DNA from: WFZT01 sp964571845
GTDB taxonomy: Bacteria > Hydrothermota > Hydrothermia > B15-G9 > WFZT01
DNA length: 64,000 nt
Assembly (NCBI GenBank): GCA_964571845.1
Contig: CAZNDM010000050.1
Coordinates: 18,819-82,818 of the forward strand
Direction of reading: 5' to 3'
Shown: piece after piece, positions 18,307-26,498 of the stretch
How positions within the stretch are numbered: the stretch's first letter is position 1
How the letters are laid out: each line of letters starts with the position of its first letter
Position numbers and translations under genes: made by a program
Notes under the pieces: model-generated
Seen by the model: only the letters and a program-made list of their open reading frames with translations
Told to the model about the DNA's origin: nothing
The model's database searches: none

Positions 18307-18650
18307 GATTGAGGGAAAATCCCCCACGAAGCGGGGGAGGAGATTGACGGGAAATTTCTCGCGAAGTGGGGAGGAGTTTGGAGGAAATTCTTCTGCGAAG
18401 CGAGGGAAGAGGATTGACAGAAAGTCTCCCATGAAGCGGGGGAGGAGGAAGACGAAAAATCTCTCGCGAAGTGGGGGAGAGGATTGATGAGAAGTTTCTC
18501 GCGAAGTGAGGGAGAAGAATGGTGTAAAACTCCCGTGAAGCAGAGGAGGGGATTGATGTAAAATCTTCTGCATGGTGAAGGAGGGGTTTGAAGGAAAAAC
18601 CCTCGAAAAGCAGGGGGAAGATTTTGTCGAGTCTCCTCTACCACAGCGTT
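18291..18650. repeat. Degenerate tandem array, about ten units of 34-36 bp
   Basis: Successive units share a core close to CGCGAAGYGGGGGAGG, then a short GATTGA-type stretch and an A/T-rich AAATCTCTC end. Counted unit lengths are 35, 34, 36, 35, 35, 34, 35 and 35. There are no unique spacers between repeats, so this is not a CRISPR array. Confidence 0.8.
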
Positions 18651-18806
18651 AACATACTACAGGGACAGGGTTGAGGGGATCTCCCCGCATTGCGAGAGAG
18701 GGATTGGCGGAAAATCATCCGCACTTAGGGGGAGGCGGTGGAGGAGGTTAAAAGATGCATTCATACTTTTTCCAAAAGCCTTTTTGATCGACCCTCCTTC
18801 CTGCTG

Positions 18807-18835
18807 TTAACAATCGTTGTCGTATGCAATAAAAT
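18807..18835 (+). promoter_or_regulatory. Promoter of the nicotinate phosphoribosyltransferase / dTDP-rhamnose operon
   Basis: TTAACA (18807-18812), 17-bp spacer, TAAAAT (18830-18835). The predicted transcript starts near 18842, giving a 23-base leader with the Shine-Dalgarno GGGAGGA before the ATG at 18865. It lies just outside the repeat island. The tight spacing of the genes that follow suggests it drives at least to glgA. Confidence 0.65.
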
Positions 18836-18864
18836 AGTGTGATATACACTTCGGGAGGAAAGAT

Positions 18865-20064
18865 ATGGGATTTTTCATTGCTGGTGAGGACGAGATAAAA
18901 AAGGGTCGTACAACCGATGTCTATTTCACACGGACGGAGAGGATTTTAAAGGAAAAGAACATTCACAATGTTTCTGTAGCCGAATTCACAGTCTCAAGTC
19001 TCCCTGATGGGTACAAATGGGCGATTTTTGGAGGACTTGAGGAAACTGTTGAGCTTTTGAAAGGAAGAAACATTGACCTTTACGCATTCCCTGAAGGCAC
19101 TCTCTTCAGATCGAGAGATGTGAACGGAGTTCTCGTCCCTGTAATGTACATCGTAGGTGATTATGTGGAGTACGCCATTTATGAGACCCCTGTTCTTGGT
19201 TTCCTTTGTCAGACAACAGGGGTGATGACGAAGTCGGCGAGAGTTAGAATAGCAGCCGGTGACTCTCTCGTTCTATCGTTTGGCATAAGAAGGATGCATC
19301 CGGCTCTTGCGCCCATGATTGATAGAGCAGCGTATATTGGAGGATGTGATGGGGTATCCAGCATTATTGGAGCTGAAACTATTGGGCAGCCACCAAAGGG
19401 AACGATGCCCCACGCTCTCATGATCACAATGGGTGAAGATGAAGCCTGGAAAGCTTATGACGAACTTATGCCACCAGAAGTCCCGAGAATAGCTTTGATT
19501 GACACTTTTGGTGATGAAAAGTTTGAAGCAGTTAAAGCCGCCGAGATATTCAAAAACCTGCAGGCTGTTAGACTGGACACTCCGGGATCAAGGCGAGGCA
19601 ATTTCCCGGCAATTATCAGAGAAGTCAGGTGGGAGCTTGACATTAGAGGTTACAGCCATGTAGGTATATTTGTTTCTGGTGGACTTGATGAGAACACTAT
19701 TCCGGAACTCAAGAAAGCAGGTGCCACGGGATTCGGGGTGGGTACATCCATTTCCAATGCCCCAACTGTTGACTTTGCAATGGATATAGTTGAAATTGAT
19801 GGAAAGCCTGCTGCAAAGAGGGGAAAATTCAGTGGCAGAAAAGATACCTACAGGTGTTCTGATTGTTACTCATTTGTAAATGTTAAGCACGGAGAAAAAC
19901 CACCGGAGAAATGTCCAGTGTGTGGTGGAAAGCTTGAACTGATGCATAAAAAGATCCTTGAAAAAGGAGAACCTGTCGCTGATCTCCCCGATGTTGACAC
20001 CATCCGTAAATATGTGCTTGACCAGCTTGCTCACATTTCTAAAATTGACGAAAATCCACTTTGA
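18865..20064 (+). CDS. Nicotinate phosphoribosyltransferase, archaeal type with zinc-ribbon tail
   Basis: 399 aa. Makes nicotinate mononucleotide from nicotinate and PRPP for NAD salvage. The length, the motif LSFGIRRMHPALAPMIDRAAYIGGCDG (broken here: LSFGIRRMHP, then YIGGCDGVSS) and GIFVSGGLDEN, GFGVGTSISN match the short archaeal/thermophile form. A C-terminal pair of CxxC motifs (RCSDC near 331, KCPVC near 350) forms a probable zinc ribbon. A good Shine-Dalgarno precedes the ATG. It heads a run of sugar-nucleotide genes, with 10 bp to the next gene. The family resemblance suggests exchange with archaea or other thermophiles, which is inference. Confidence 0.9.
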   Translation: MGFFIAGEDEIKKGRTTDVYFTRTERILKEKNIHNVSVAEFTVSSLPDGYKWAIFGGLEETVELLKGRNIDLYAFPEGTLFRSRDVNGVLVPVMYIVGDYVEYAIYETPVLGFLCQTTGVMTKSARVRIAAGDSLVLSFGIRRMHPALAPMIDRAAYIGGCDGVSSIIGAETIGQPPKGTMPHALMITMGEDEAWKAYDELMPPEVPRIALIDTFGDEKFEAVKAAEIFKNLQAVRLDTPGSRRGNFPAIIREVRWELDIRGYSHVGIFVSGGLDENTIPELKKAGATGFGVGTSISNAPTVDFAMDIVEIDGKPAAKRGKFSGRKDTYRCSDCYSFVNVKHGEKPPEKCPVCGGKLELMHKKILEKGEPVADLPDVDTIRKYVLDQLAHISKIDENPL

Positions 20065-20074
20065 GAGGTAATGG

Positions 20075-20782
20075 ATGAAGGTTGTAATTCTTGCAGGTGG
20101 AAAAGGGAAGAGACTTGAGCCTTATACGACTCTCCTGCCCAAACCTTTGATGCCCGTCGGAGAGTATCCCATACTTGAAATTATTCTCAGACAGCTAAAA
20201 TACTACGGATTTAAAGAGGTTATTCTTGCTGTTGGACATCTCGCTGAGCTCATACAGGCCTATTTTGGTAGCGGTGAAAAATTGGGAATTAAAATAGAAT
20301 ATGCCTTTGAACCGTATCCTCTTGGAACAGTGGGTCCACTGAGGTTGATTGAGAAAAGACTCGATGACTCTCCATTTCTGGTGATGAACGGTGACATACT
20401 TACTGATCTCGATTTCAAGGAGTTCATGGATTTTCACATCTCAGCAGGGGGTGTGTTGACCGTAGGTGTTAAAAAGAGAAGAGTTGACATCGACTTTGGA
20501 GTTGCTGAGCTATCCGGTAATGTGATTGTGAATTATCGGGAAAAACCAACCTTTGACTTCTGGGTCTCCATGGGTGTTTACATCTTTGAACCTACAATCC
20601 TTGAGTACATACCAGAGGGACAGAGATACGATTTTCCTGATCTCGTCAGGAAGCTCATTGAGAATGGCGAAAAGATTTCAGCTTACCTCTACAATGGATT
20701 CTGGCTGGATATAGGGCGGGAAGAGGATATGAAAAGGGCTCAGTACGAATTTGAAAGTAGAAAGGATTCACTTTTGAAATGA
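20075..20782 (+). CDS. Sugar-nucleotide nucleotidyltransferase (mannose-1-phosphate guanylyltransferase-like)
   Basis: 235 aa, a single NTP_transferase domain without the C-terminal beta-helix. The N-terminus has LAGGKGKRLEPYTTLLPKP, the nucleotide-binding GGxGxR...KP signature, and the metal-binding aspartate lies in NGDILTDLDF. It activates a sugar-1-phosphate with an NTP; GDP-mannose- or GlcNAc-type products are possible and the sequence does not decide. The stop overlaps the start of the next nucleotidyltransferase gene by 4 bp, so the pair is co-translated within the rhamnose operon. Confidence 0.85.
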   Translation: MKVVILAGGKGKRLEPYTTLLPKPLMPVGEYPILEIILRQLKYYGFKEVILAVGHLAELIQAYFGSGEKLGIKIEYAFEPYPLGTVGPLRLIEKRLDDSPFLVMNGDILTDLDFKEFMDFHISAGGVLTVGVKKRRVDIDFGVAELSGNVIVNYREKPTFDFWVSMGVYIFEPTILEYIPEGQRYDFPDLVRKLIENGEKISAYLYNGFWLDIGREEDMKRAQYEFESRKDSLLK

Positions 20783-21840
20783 AGGCTCTTATCCTGAGCG
20801 GTGGAAAAGGCACGAGACTCAGACCGGTAACATACAGCATGGCAAAACAGCTCGTTCCCATTGCCAACCGTCCGATCCTGTTTTATGTGATAGACAATGT
20901 GGTTGAGGCTGGGATTAAGGAGATTGGAATAATAATATCACCTGAAACAGGCGAAGAGGTGAAGAGGGCAGTTGAGATGTACAGGACTCGGGATGCCAAA
21001 TTTACATTCATTCTTCAGGAAGTGCCACTCGGCATTGCACATGCTGCTGCTCTGGCAAGAGATTTTATAGGAAATGATACCTTTGTACTCTATCTCGGAG
21101 ATAACCTTATTGGCTCCGGGATTGGGAGTTTTAAGGAGAGGTTTGAAGCCGAATCACCAGACGCCCTTATACTTGTGAAAGATGTTGATGAGCCACAACA
21201 TTTTGGCGTTGTAACATTTGACGAAGAGGGAAATGTTATCAGACTGGTTGAAAAACCTAAATTTCCACCCTCAAAATTTGCACTCGTGGGCGTTTACTTT
21301 TTTAAACCCGTTATTTTCGAGGAAATCGAGCAACTAAAACCTTCGTGGCGTGGGGAGCTGGAGATTACTGAGGCAATTCAGGGGCTCATTGATTCCGGTA
21401 AGAAGGTTGTTGCTGAGTATCTCGATACATGGTGGCTTGATACAGGAAAGAAGGATGACATTCTTGAGGCAAACAGGGTCGTGCTCGATGAGTGGATTGA
21501 GCGAAACATTCAAGGGAGGATCGATGAAAATTCCCTCATTTCTGGTAGGGTAAAAGTGGAAAAAGGGGCCATTGTGGAAAATTCTGAGATCAGGGGACCT
21601 GCTGTGATTGGCAGTGGCTCAGTAATAAAAAATTCTTTCATCGGTCCCTATTCGAGTATCGGGAATTTTACTCACATTGAAAATTCTGAGCTCCAATTTT
21701 CAGTGGTCCTTGATGGAGCCAGTATTACAAATGTTCAGGGAATTGACAGCTCAATCATAGGGAAAAGGTCTGTTATTCGTGGCAACGGTGGCAGGAGGAA
21801 AAGGCTGTTTGTGGGAGATGACTCTGTGGTGGAGTTTTGA
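20779..21840 (+). CDS. rmlA: Glucose-1-phosphate thymidylyltransferase, long form
   Basis: 353 aa. Makes dTDP-glucose from dTTP and glucose-1-phosphate, the first step of dTDP-L-rhamnose synthesis. N-terminal LSGGKGTRLRPVTYSMAKQLVPIANRP (read as GGKGTRLRP then KQLVPIANRP) and LGDNLIGSGI are typical. The C-terminal 100 residues form a hexapeptide-rich left-handed helix (for example AVIGSGSVIKNSFIGPYSSI) as in the long RmlA family. Directly followed by rmlC, B and D, which makes the pathway assignment firm. Confidence 0.93.
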   Translation: MKALILSGGKGTRLRPVTYSMAKQLVPIANRPILFYVIDNVVEAGIKEIGIIISPETGEEVKRAVEMYRTRDAKFTFILQEVPLGIAHAAALARDFIGNDTFVLYLGDNLIGSGIGSFKERFEAESPDALILVKDVDEPQHFGVVTFDEEGNVIRLVEKPKFPPSKFALVGVYFFKPVIFEEIEQLKPSWRGELEITEAIQGLIDSGKKVVAEYLDTWWLDTGKKDDILEANRVVLDEWIERNIQGRIDENSLISGRVKVEKGAIVENSEIRGPAVIGSGSVIKNSFIGPYSSIGNFTHIENSELQFSVVLDGASITNVQGIDSSIIGKRSVIRGNGGRRKRLFVGDDSVVEF

Positions 21841-21842
21841 TC

Positions 21843-22397
21843 ATGCCAGGGTTTCTAAAAATTGATCTGTGGCTCGAGGGTGCATTCGTACTGGTTCCCA
21901 GGGTGTTTTATGACCATAGAGGATATTTTATGGAAAGTTACAACGATAGGGATTTCAGAGAACTCGGACTTGATCTGCACTTTGTTCAGGATAACGAATC
22001 CTGGACAGAGAAAGCCGGCACCATCAGGGGTTTACACTATCAGATTTCACCAGCCACCCAGGCGAAGCTTGTCAGATGTGTTCGGGGTTCCATTTTTGAT
22101 GTTATCGTTGACATCAGGCCCGAAAGCCCGACATTCGGTAAATGGTCTGCTGTCCTTCTCAATGACAGGAACCACAAGATGCTCTTTGTGCCCGTGGGCT
22201 TCGCCCATGGTTTTCAATCCCTTGTTGACGATGTAATCGTATCTTACAAAGTTACAGGTTTTTATTCAAAAGAACACGACAGGGCTATCAGATGGGATGA
22301 CCCCAGAATTGGTATTTCCTGGCCCCTGGATAATCCAATTCTCTCACAAAAGGATAGGAATGCTCCGCTTCTTGAAGAGGCGGAGCTTAGATTTTAA
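21843..22397 (+). CDS. rmlC: dTDP-4-dehydrorhamnose 3,5-epimerase
   Basis: 184 aa from the ATG at 21843, two bases after the rmlA stop. Third step of dTDP-L-rhamnose synthesis. The cupin fold is recognisable from GVFVLVPRVFYDHRGYF-like opening (here FVLVPRVFYDHRGYFME), the FVQDNESWT segment, and the catalytic histidine in IRGLHYQ with the later VPVGFAHGF. A TTG two codons earlier is in frame but would overlap rmlA; the ATG is preferred. Confidence 0.95.
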   Translation: MPGFLKIDLWLEGAFVLVPRVFYDHRGYFMESYNDRDFRELGLDLHFVQDNESWTEKAGTIRGLHYQISPATQAKLVRCVRGSIFDVIVDIRPESPTFGKWSAVLLNDRNHKMLFVPVGFAHGFQSLVDDVIVSYKVTGFYSKEHDRAIRWDDPRIGISWPLDNPILSQKDRNAPLLEEAELRF

Positions 22398-22399
22398 TC

Positions 22400-23407
22400 A
22401 TGAAAATCCTCGTTACAGGTGGCGCTGGATTCATCGGAAGCGAATTTGTTAGACAGAATAAGGACCATGAACTGATGGTCGTTGATAACTTCTCTTATGC
22501 AGGAGATCCAGAAAGACTGGACTCCGTCAAAGACAAAGTCGTAATCTGGAGTGTTGATATACGCGATTTTAAAAGTCTCATGGACGCTTTTAGAGAATTT
22601 ACTCCTGATGTTGTTGTCCATTTTGCTGCACAGACCCATGTGGACAGGAGCATTTACTCTCCAGTTGAATTTTACGAAACCAATATTGTGGGAACACACA
22701 ATGTTTTGAAGGCGTCCCGTGAGGTGGGAGTTTCTTTATTTATCAATATTTCCACAGATGAGGTGTACGGTGAGAGACTGCAAGAGGGCAAATACAGAGA
22801 GTCGGACCCACTCAATCCCGGATCTCCTTACGCTGTTAGTAAGGCAGCTGCGGACATGCTGGGAAGGGCGTTTATGAGAACATACGGCTTACCGGTAATA
22901 ACGGTAAGACCCTCAAATAATTACGGTCCGTGGCAGTATCCCGAGAAGCTTATCCCTGTAGTCATTGCAAAAGCCATGAACGATGAGCCGGTTCCCGTGT
23001 ATGGAAAGGGCAATAACATCAGAGAGTGGATCCATGTTGAAGATACGTGCCGTGCAATATGGAAATTGATTGAAAAAGGGACTCCGGGAGAAATTTACAA
23101 TGTGGGGTCTGGCGAGGAATACACGAACATTGAAGTTGTTAAAATGATACTCAAAATAATGCAAAAACCTGAGACTTTGATAAGATTTGTCAGGGATAGA
23201 GCTGGACATGATTTCCGATATTCCATTAATATTGAAAAAATTCAAAATGAAATTGGCTGGTCTGCCCGCATAAGATTTAGCGAGGGCCTTCGCCAGACTG
23301 TTGACTGGTATATGAGACATAGTAACTGGCTGAACCGTAAAGTGGAATCAGTCAGGAATTTCTGGGATATTGTTTACAGGGATGAAAATAGCAATTACAG
23401 GAGCTAA
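22400..23407 (+). CDS. rmlB: dTDP-glucose 4,6-dehydratase
   Basis: 335 aa. Second step of dTDP-L-rhamnose synthesis. Seen: the NAD-binding TGGAGFIGSEFVRQ, the STDEVYGE catalytic segment (T-D-E), YAVSKAAADM with the YxxxK pair, RPSNNYGPWQYPEKLIP, and REWIHVEDTCRAI. The start codon is the ATG two bases after the rmlC stop. The 3' end overlaps rmlD by 26 bp. Confidence 0.96.
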   Translation: MKILVTGGAGFIGSEFVRQNKDHELMVVDNFSYAGDPERLDSVKDKVVIWSVDIRDFKSLMDAFREFTPDVVVHFAAQTHVDRSIYSPVEFYETNIVGTHNVLKASREVGVSLFINISTDEVYGERLQEGKYRESDPLNPGSPYAVSKAAADMLGRAFMRTYGLPVITVRPSNNYGPWQYPEKLIPVVIAKAMNDEPVPVYGKGNNIREWIHVEDTCRAIWKLIEKGTPGEIYNVGSGEEYTNIEVVKMILKIMQKPETLIRFVRDRAGHDFRYSINIEKIQNEIGWSARIRFSEGLRQTVDWYMRHSNWLNRKVESVRNFWDIVYRDENSNYRS

Positions 23408-24227
23408 TGGACAGCTCGGATCTGCTCTCTTGAGAAATGCTCCGGGTAATGTCTCTTTGCTCCCCGTAACACGAAAAGACTTTGATATCAGAGATTTGAA
23501 AGCATTACAGGGATTTATCGCGGAGGAAAGACCGGATATTTTGATTAATACAGCTGCTTTTCACAACACTGTTGAATGTGAAGAAAACAGGGATCTCTGT
23601 ATCCTCATAAACAGTTTTATCCCGCTTTTTATGGCCATCCTGACGGAAAAGTATGGGGGATTTGTTGCTTTTATAAGCACAGATTATGTTTTTGACGGGG
23701 AGAAAAAAGGGGAGCTTTATTATGAGGACGATAACCCCAACCCACTAAATGTTTATGGGTATTCAAAATTCCTTGGAGAAAGCCTGATAAGTGAAAAGGT
23801 GAAGAAATTTTACATTTTTCGAACCTCCAGTTTGTTTGGCAGAACAATTCGAAAAGACGGTAACTTCGTGCTAAAAATACTTAATAAGGCAAAAAAGGGT
23901 GAAACGATCAGGGTTGTAAATGATATTTACATGACCCCTACTTATTCGGAAGATGCTGCGAGGATGATGTGGGAGGTAATTGAGAATGGGTATTCTTCCG
24001 GGATTTACCATGTATCCAATACCGGGGTTGTGTCGTGGTACGAGTTTTCAAAGAAAATTCTGGAAATTTCGGGGATAAGCGGGGAGGTCCGGCCAATATC
24101 ACACGAGGAATTAGGGGAAAAAATCAAGAGGCCATTGTGGAGTCCTCTGGGTAGCAGGAAGTTGCGTCCAGAGAGATTCTGGGGGGAGGCACTGAAAGAA
24201 TATCTGGAGGTGCTGAAAGATGGTTGA
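23382..24227 (+). CDS. rmlD: dTDP-4-dehydrorhamnose reductase
   Basis: 281 aa from the ATG at 23382, inside the end of rmlB. Final, NAD(P)H-dependent step giving dTDP-L-rhamnose. The N-terminus MKIAITGANGQLGSAL matches RmlD, with STDYVFDGEKKG and the YGYSKFLGE catalytic YxxxK. Its GTG/ATG upstream alternatives lie deeper in rmlB and lack a better ribosome site. The end overlaps the following GT2 gene by 8 bp. Confidence 0.94.
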   Translation: MKIAITGANGQLGSALLRNAPGNVSLLPVTRKDFDIRDLKALQGFIAEERPDILINTAAFHNTVECEENRDLCILINSFIPLFMAILTEKYGGFVAFISTDYVFDGEKKGELYYEDDNPNPLNVYGYSKFLGESLISEKVKKFYIFRTSSLFGRTIRKDGNFVLKILNKAKKGETIRVVNDIYMTPTYSEDAARMMWEVIENGYSSGIYHVSNTGVVSWYEFSKKILEISGISGEVRPISHEELGEKIKRPLWSPLGSRKLRPERFWGEALKEYLEVLKDG

Positions 24228-25029
24228 TCTGAGTGTAATAACAATAAGTCATGGCCATCACCAGGAGGTAAAAAAGCTCTACAGATCCATTTTCAATAAA
24301 AAATGGAATGTGGAGCTTGAGTTTTTACTCATAGACAATCTCCCCCCTCATAGGACAGCAGAGCTGGTGGAAAGGGCCTTCCCTGCAGTAAAGGTCGTGA
24401 GAAACCTGAGGTCAAGAGGATTTGCTCATAACGCCAATCGAGGTATTTTGCGCTCAAAAGGAGAGTTTATATTTCTGCTAAATCCGGATATAATTGTGCT
24501 TGACGGATTATTTGATAGAGTTGTGGAATTTATGAGAGCTCATCCCAGGGTTGGGATTTCAGCTCCGATGCTATTAAATCCCGACGGTACGAGGCAACCC
24601 TCTGCAAGGAATTTCCCGAATCTCCCTGTTATGATTCTTCGGGGCTTTGGTCTGGATAAAATCTTCAGGCATATTCCAATAAATATCAGGTATGAACTCA
24701 GATGTATGGAATCGGTTAATGGATTTGTTAAAGTTGACTGGATAACAGGTGCTGCAATGGTTATTCGCCGCAGTGCCATTGAGGAAATAGGTCTTTTTGA
24801 CCATAAAAACTTTTATCTCTATTTTGAAGATGTTGACATTTGCTACAGGATGTGGAAGGCTGGCTGGGAAGTCGCATACATACCTGATGTTAAGGCGATC
24901 CATGAATGGAAAAGGCGGAGTTCAAAAAATCCGTTTTCGATCTACAAGTACTATCATGTAGTCAGTGGTCTTAAATTTTTTAAGAAATACGGTTTAAAAC
25001 TGAAAAATCCGAGGGAGGGTAAAACATGA
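24220..25029 (+). CDS. Family 2 glycosyltransferase, rhamnosyltransferase-like
   Basis: 269 aa. GT-A fold of the WbbL/RfbN kind: SVITISHGHHQEVKKLY at the start, the DxD-type NPDIIVLDG near residue 90, then WITGAAMVIRRSAIEEIG and FYLYFEDVDICYRMWKAG (FEDVD acid/base region). These proteins transfer L-rhamnose from dTDP-rhamnose onto lipid-linked or other glycans. Placed directly after rmlD and overlapping it, so dTDP-rhamnose is the likely donor; the acceptor is unknown. No membrane helices are obvious. Confidence 0.85.
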   Translation: MVDLSVITISHGHHQEVKKLYRSIFNKKWNVELEFLLIDNLPPHRTAELVERAFPAVKVVRNLRSRGFAHNANRGILRSKGEFIFLLNPDIIVLDGLFDRVVEFMRAHPRVGISAPMLLNPDGTRQPSARNFPNLPVMILRGFGLDKIFRHIPINIRYELRCMESVNGFVKVDWITGAAMVIRRSAIEEIGLFDHKNFYLYFEDVDICYRMWKAGWEVAYIPDVKAIHEWKRRSSKNPFSIYKYYHVVSGLKFFKKYGLKLKNPREGKT

Positions 25030-26489
25030 AAGTTTTTTATCTATCTTCTGAGATATACCCATTTGCGAAGACAGGTGGGCTCGCTGATGTCGCCGGCACC
25101 CTACCCGTTAGCCTTAAAAAGCTCGGCGTGGACATTATTCTCGCCATGCCCTATTACAACAAGTTCGTCGAAAAGCACGATCCTGAGGATGCAGGGATTA
25201 CGCTGGATGTGGAGTTTAACGGTGAAGTCTTCAAAACACCTGTCCTGAAGAAAGAGTACAGAGGGGTGACTACTTACTTTATCAGAAATGACAGATACTT
25301 TGACAGAGATTACCTTTATGGAACACCAGAGGGTGATTACCCGGATAATCCATTAAGATTCGGATTCTTCTCGGTTGCTGCCCTGAGACTTCTTGAAAAA
25401 TTGAATTTTAAACCGGGGATTATCCATCTCAATGACTGGCAAACTGCTCTGATACCTGTTTATCTGAAAAACACCGATCTTTTCCCATTTTTGAAAGACA
25501 CAAAAACGATTCTGACGATTCACAACCTCGCCTATCAGGGAACTTTCCCGCCAGATGTACTAAAAAGCCTCATGCTGCCCGAATCTCTGTTCAACATGGA
25601 AGCACTCGAGTTCTATGGAAAGATCAACTTTCTTAAAGGTGGTATAGTATTTTCTGATGTTATCACCACAGTGAGTCCCACTTATGCAAGGGAAATACAA
25701 ACATCAGAATTTGGTTATGGACTTGAAGGAGTCCTGTATAAGCGCAGGGAACACCTGTTTGGCATCCTCAACGGGATTGATTATGATGTGTGGAACCCGG
25801 AAACTGATGAATATATTTACTACAATTACTCTTATGGAGATTTCCATTACAAAAAAGTTCTGAATAAAACCCATCTTCAGGAGGATATGGGATTGCCCGC
25901 GAGCTCCGAGATCCCTCTCATAGGCATAGTTTCAAGACTCGCTGCCCAGAAAGGTTTTGATCTTCTATCAGATGCCATGAGTGAGCTTTCAAGGTTGGAT
26001 CTCCAAATGGTGATTCTCGGAACAGGTGATAAAATATACCAGGATCTCCTCATGGATTTTGGCACAAAATTTCCCGATAAATTTGCAGTTAAAATTGATT
26101 TCGATCCGGTACTGGCAAGGAGGATTTATGCTGGGTCAGATATGTTCCTCATGCCCTCAAGATACGAGCCCTGTGGCCTTGGACAGATGATTGCAATGAG
26201 GTATGGAACGATTCCCATTGTGAGAAAAACGGGGGGCCTTGCCGATACCGTGGAAGATTTTACTTACGAAAAATTAAAAAGAGACCCGGGTAAAAGAAAG
26301 GGATACGGGTTTAGCTTTGGAACCTATACACATGCCCACCTCATTGATGCTATTAAACGGGCTTTGAAAGTTTTTAAAGATCAGGAAACATGGCAGCAAC
26401 TTATAAAGATCGCCATGACAAGAGACTTCTCATGGAAAAGCTCGGCAAAGGAATATGTTGAACTGTACGAAAGAGTGATCTTCATGTAG
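25026..26489 (+). CDS. glgA: Glycogen synthase, ADP-glucose type
   Basis: 487 aa, GT5 family, full length. Elongates alpha-1,4-glucan from ADP-glucose. Seen: the N-terminal SSEIYPFAKTGGLADVAGTLP with the KTGGL donor-binding motif, HNLAYQGTFP, the inter-domain GIVSRLAAQKGFDLL, and the C-terminal PSRYEPCGLGQMIAMRYG and RKTGGLADTV. The start overlaps the GT2 stop (ATGA). No glgC or branching enzyme lies in the window. The location in a rhamnose operon is unusual but the enzyme itself looks ordinary. Confidence 0.95.
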   Translation: MKVFYLSSEIYPFAKTGGLADVAGTLPVSLKKLGVDIILAMPYYNKFVEKHDPEDAGITLDVEFNGEVFKTPVLKKEYRGVTTYFIRNDRYFDRDYLYGTPEGDYPDNPLRFGFFSVAALRLLEKLNFKPGIIHLNDWQTALIPVYLKNTDLFPFLKDTKTILTIHNLAYQGTFPPDVLKSLMLPESLFNMEALEFYGKINFLKGGIVFSDVITTVSPTYAREIQTSEFGYGLEGVLYKRREHLFGILNGIDYDVWNPETDEYIYYNYSYGDFHYKKVLNKTHLQEDMGLPASSEIPLIGIVSRLAAQKGFDLLSDAMSELSRLDLQMVILGTGDKIYQDLLMDFGTKFPDKFAVKIDFDPVLARRIYAGSDMFLMPSRYEPCGLGQMIAMRYGTIPIVRKTGGLADTVEDFTYEKLKRDPGKRKGYGFSFGTYTHAHLIDAIKRALKVFKDQETWQQLIKIAMTRDFSWKSSAKEYVELYERVIFM

Positions 26490-26498
26490 GAGGTGTCC

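Larger units (their letters stand above)
17640..18800 (-). repeat. Noncoding mosaic repeat island upstream of rtcA
   Basis: About 1.2 kb with no credible gene. On the minus strand, reading toward rtcA, it holds a tandem array of 34-36-bp units (18291-18650), scattered palindrome fragments, and an element at 17720-17643 that also occurs upstream of tpiA, the enoyl-CoA hydratase gene and tRNA-Cys. Open frames in it (such as 18237-18644 and 17635-17868) are by-products of the repeats and match no protein family I recognise. The same building blocks recur at 42.7-43.2 kb and 63.2-63.95 kb. Confidence 0.7.

Noticed and set aside
18237..18650. Open minus-strand frames of 106-135 codons in the tandem array
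   Set aside because: They exist only because the 35-bp repeats lack stops; composition is serine/proline low complexity, with no ribosome site or family match.
18291..18650. CRISPR array
   Set aside because: Repeats are degenerate and directly abut one another with no unique spacers of constant length, and no cas genes are in the window.
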